From an uncultured Bacteroidales bacterium (GTDB lineage: Bacteria > Bacteroidota > Bacteroidia > Bacteroidales > Muribaculaceae), in contig UQVH01000003.1 in assembly GCA_900544535.1 (NCBI GenBank), positions 1-64,000 of the forward strand: 64,000 nt of DNA. The letters are read 5' to 3'. The notes beneath the pieces were generated by a model. The model was not told the origin of the DNA. It saw only the letters and a list, made by a program, of their open reading frames with translations, and did not search any database. Below, one piece after another: positions 63,150 to 64,000 of the stretch (its first letter is position 1; the number at the start of each line of letters is the position of its first letter). The position numbers were made by a program, and so were the translations under genes.

Positions 63150-63154
63150 CCGAG

Positions 63155-63227
63155 TAGCGAATCTGGGAATCGAACCCAGGTCTCCACCGTGAGAGGGTGG
63201 CGTGCTAGGCCACTACACTAAATCGCC
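63155..63227 (-). tRNA. tRNA-Glu (anticodon CTC)
   Basis: 73 nt. The anticodon loop is CTCTCAC within a CCACC/GGTGG stem, and the T-arm is CTGGG TTCGATT CCCAG. The acceptor stem GGCGATT/ATTCGCT has a G1/U72 wobble and a T6/T67 mismatch. Discriminator A; CCA not encoded. Confidence 0.92.
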
Positions 63228-63293
63228 ATTCACTACTCTTGAAAGGATCTCTGCGGGACTCTCTTGCCTGTCTCCTTTCCGGTTTTAGCGCTG

Positions 63294-63325
63294 CAAAGTT
63301 AAGACCTTTTTTTGAGGGCTGCAAA
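63294..63325 (-). promoter_or_regulatory. Promoter of tRNA-Glu
   Basis: Minus strand TTTG (63325-63322), 20-bp spacer, TAACTTTG (63301-63294). Both exact. Confidence 0.75.
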
Positions 63326-63525
63326 TAATCCGTGCTGTTTTAACAAAAATTTACAACAAAAATTTACAAGCGTTAGCCTTGCCTTGACTCGAAAAACCAA
63401 ATCGCGTTTCGGATTGTTAAATTCTTGACGAGACATTCCTGAATCAGTGGTGCCTTTTTCGCTTTTCTTAGTCGCGCCTACGCATTGACCGGACTCAGGC
63501 GTTATGGTTATTCAGGGAAAATGCT

Positions 63526-63533
63526 TATCTTTG
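63526..63533 (+). promoter_or_regulatory. -7 box of rsfS
   Basis: TATCTTTG, matching TAnnTTTG; leader about 65 nt. No clear TTTG at -33. Confidence 0.5.
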
Positions 63534-63603
63534 CGTCTTAAAAGTAAAAACTCATCACTATTAAACAGATTTTTGGTTTCAACTAAATTCATCTGACCGA
63601 TCA

Positions 63604-63966
63604 ATGACTGAAACAACAACAGACATACTTCCCTCGATCATCGAGGGCATACGCGACCGTAAAGGCCGCAAGATCACTACCGTTGACATGAGCGAACTCG
63701 ACACCGCTGCTGCACGCCGGTTCGTGATCTGCGAAGGAACCTCCACCCAGCATGTGGCCGCAGTGGCCGACAGCATCAGGGAATACCTTCTTGAACACAT
63801 CGGCGTGAAGCCTTACAACTATGACGGCTACGGCAACTCGACATGGATCGTAATAGACTACGGCGACACCCTCGTCCATGTTTTCCTCCGCGAGACCCGC
63901 GACCACTATGCGCTCGAAGAGCTGTGGAGCGACGCCGTAATCACCGATTATCCTGACGAAGACTGA
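63604..63966 (+). CDS. rsfS: Ribosomal silencing factor RsfS
   Basis: 120 residues. Binds L14 and blocks subunit joining in starvation. The motifs FVICEGTSTQHVAAVADSI, the DYGDTLVHVF core and ETRDHYALEELWSDA at the C-terminus are diagnostic of the family (formerly Iojap). Length normal. An ATG at 63995, cut by the window end, probably opens ftsH, its usual neighbour in Bacteroidota; only two codons are visible. Confidence 0.94.
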   Translation: MTETTTDILPSIIEGIRDRKGRKITTVDMSELDTAAARRFVICEGTSTQHVAAVADSIREYLLEHIGVKPYNYDGYGNSTWIVIDYGDTLVHVFLRETRDHYALEELWSDAVITDYPDED

Positions 63967-64000
63967 CTTACAAACCCTATCTAAGATTTTACCAATGAGT

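Larger units (their letters stand above)
62425..63154. other. 730-bp gene-poor stretch
   Basis: No convincing gene. It holds the terminator at 62474-62500, a GACCGC/GCGGTC hairpin near 62962-62977, a GCCGC/GCGGC palindrome near 63000-63013, and two TTTCGGTATT copies (63016-63025 and 63061-63070). The sequence is GC-richer than other gaps here and looks like worn repeats. Confidence 0.45.
63228..63603. other. 376-bp gap between tRNA-Glu and rsfS
   Basis: Holds the tRNA-Glu promoter on the minus strand, a 13-bp tandem duplication (AACAAAAATTTAC at 63342-63354 and 63355-63367), and the rsfS -7 box at 63526-63533. No gene seen. Confidence 0.5.

Noticed and set aside
62900..63187. 95-codon frame on the minus strand
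   Set aside because: It includes part of tRNA-Glu and its terminator.
63995..64000. Start of an ftsH gene
   Set aside because: Only ATG AGT is visible before the window ends; the guess rests on the known rsfS-ftsH order alone.

Overview
The window looks like a chromosomal segment of a Bacteroidota bacterium, most likely order Bacteroidales and plausibly a Muribaculaceae-type gut commensal; the family-level guess is inference. The evidence is a SusC/SusD pair, a PorQ homologue, OMP_b-brl-type barrels, TPR-AraC and TPR-histidine kinase regulators, a PPi-dependent phosphofructokinase, the porQ-cmk-ispH and ftsX-DUF3098-uppP-truB-queA gene orders, and the Bacteroidota promoter form TTTG-N19..21-TAnnTTTG, which recurs on both strands ahead of more than a dozen genes and both tRNAs. 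Most of the window is ordinary housekeeping DNA with short gaps; no CRISPR array, rRNA or IS element was seen.

Layout. 1-4.3 kb (minus): a DUF2807 secreted repeat protein, then nadE, a dicarboxylate/amino acid symporter and a 52-residue ORF joined to the symporter by an ATGA overlap. 4.4-10.5 kb (plus): cardiolipin synthase, a gap with a candidate small RNA on the minus strand, then lon, a PASTA protein and an RluD-type pseudouridine synthase. 10.6-15.1 kb (plus): ftsX, DUF3098, uppP, truB, queA and an IMPACT-family gene. 15.2-19.6 kb (minus): rsgA, a TPR protein, an AraC regulator, mltG and a MerR-like regulator. 19.7-23.5 kb (plus): L25, pth, an S4 RNA-binding protein and a phosphoethanolamine transferase-like protein. 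23.5-25 kb (minus): lptB and udk. 25.1-26.7 kb: a solitary tyrosine recombinase beside tRNA-Gln(CTG). 26.7-35.4 kb (minus): two exported proteins, a 53-residue small-protein candidate with its own terminator, an omega-amidase, an acyltransferase, a small conserved protein, thrC, then porQ-cmk-ispH-exonuclease-lipoprotein with overlapping ends.

35.5-41.4 kb: a TonB C-terminal domain protein, a DMT transporter and pgeF with face-to-face promoters, dnaA, an orphan HsdR-N/PD-(D/E)xK protein and holA. 41.4-52.4 kb (plus) is the accessory heart of the window: a membrane-bound TPR-AraC regulator, SusC, SusD, a periplasmic thioredoxin-like protein, a TPR histidine kinase and a LuxR-type response regulator. 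No glycoside hydrolase or peptidase is present, so the substrate cannot be read from it. 52.6-64 kb: a Fur-family regulator (probably leaderless), purA, DUF1015, an NlpC/P60 hydrolase, PPi-PFK, an outer-membrane barrel gene split by one in-frame amber codon, an LPG-synthase-like membrane protein, a 730-bp gene-poor stretch, tRNA-Glu(CTC) and rsfS.

The most interesting items are the small or non-coding ones: two short ORFs (901-1059 and 28239-28400), the candidate RNA near 5.9-6.1 kb, the five-copy CGGACA cluster at 61.14-61.2 kb, the palindromes at the susC and response-regulator promoters, and the nonsense-split barrel gene. All domain assignments are from reading the sequence; no database search was run.
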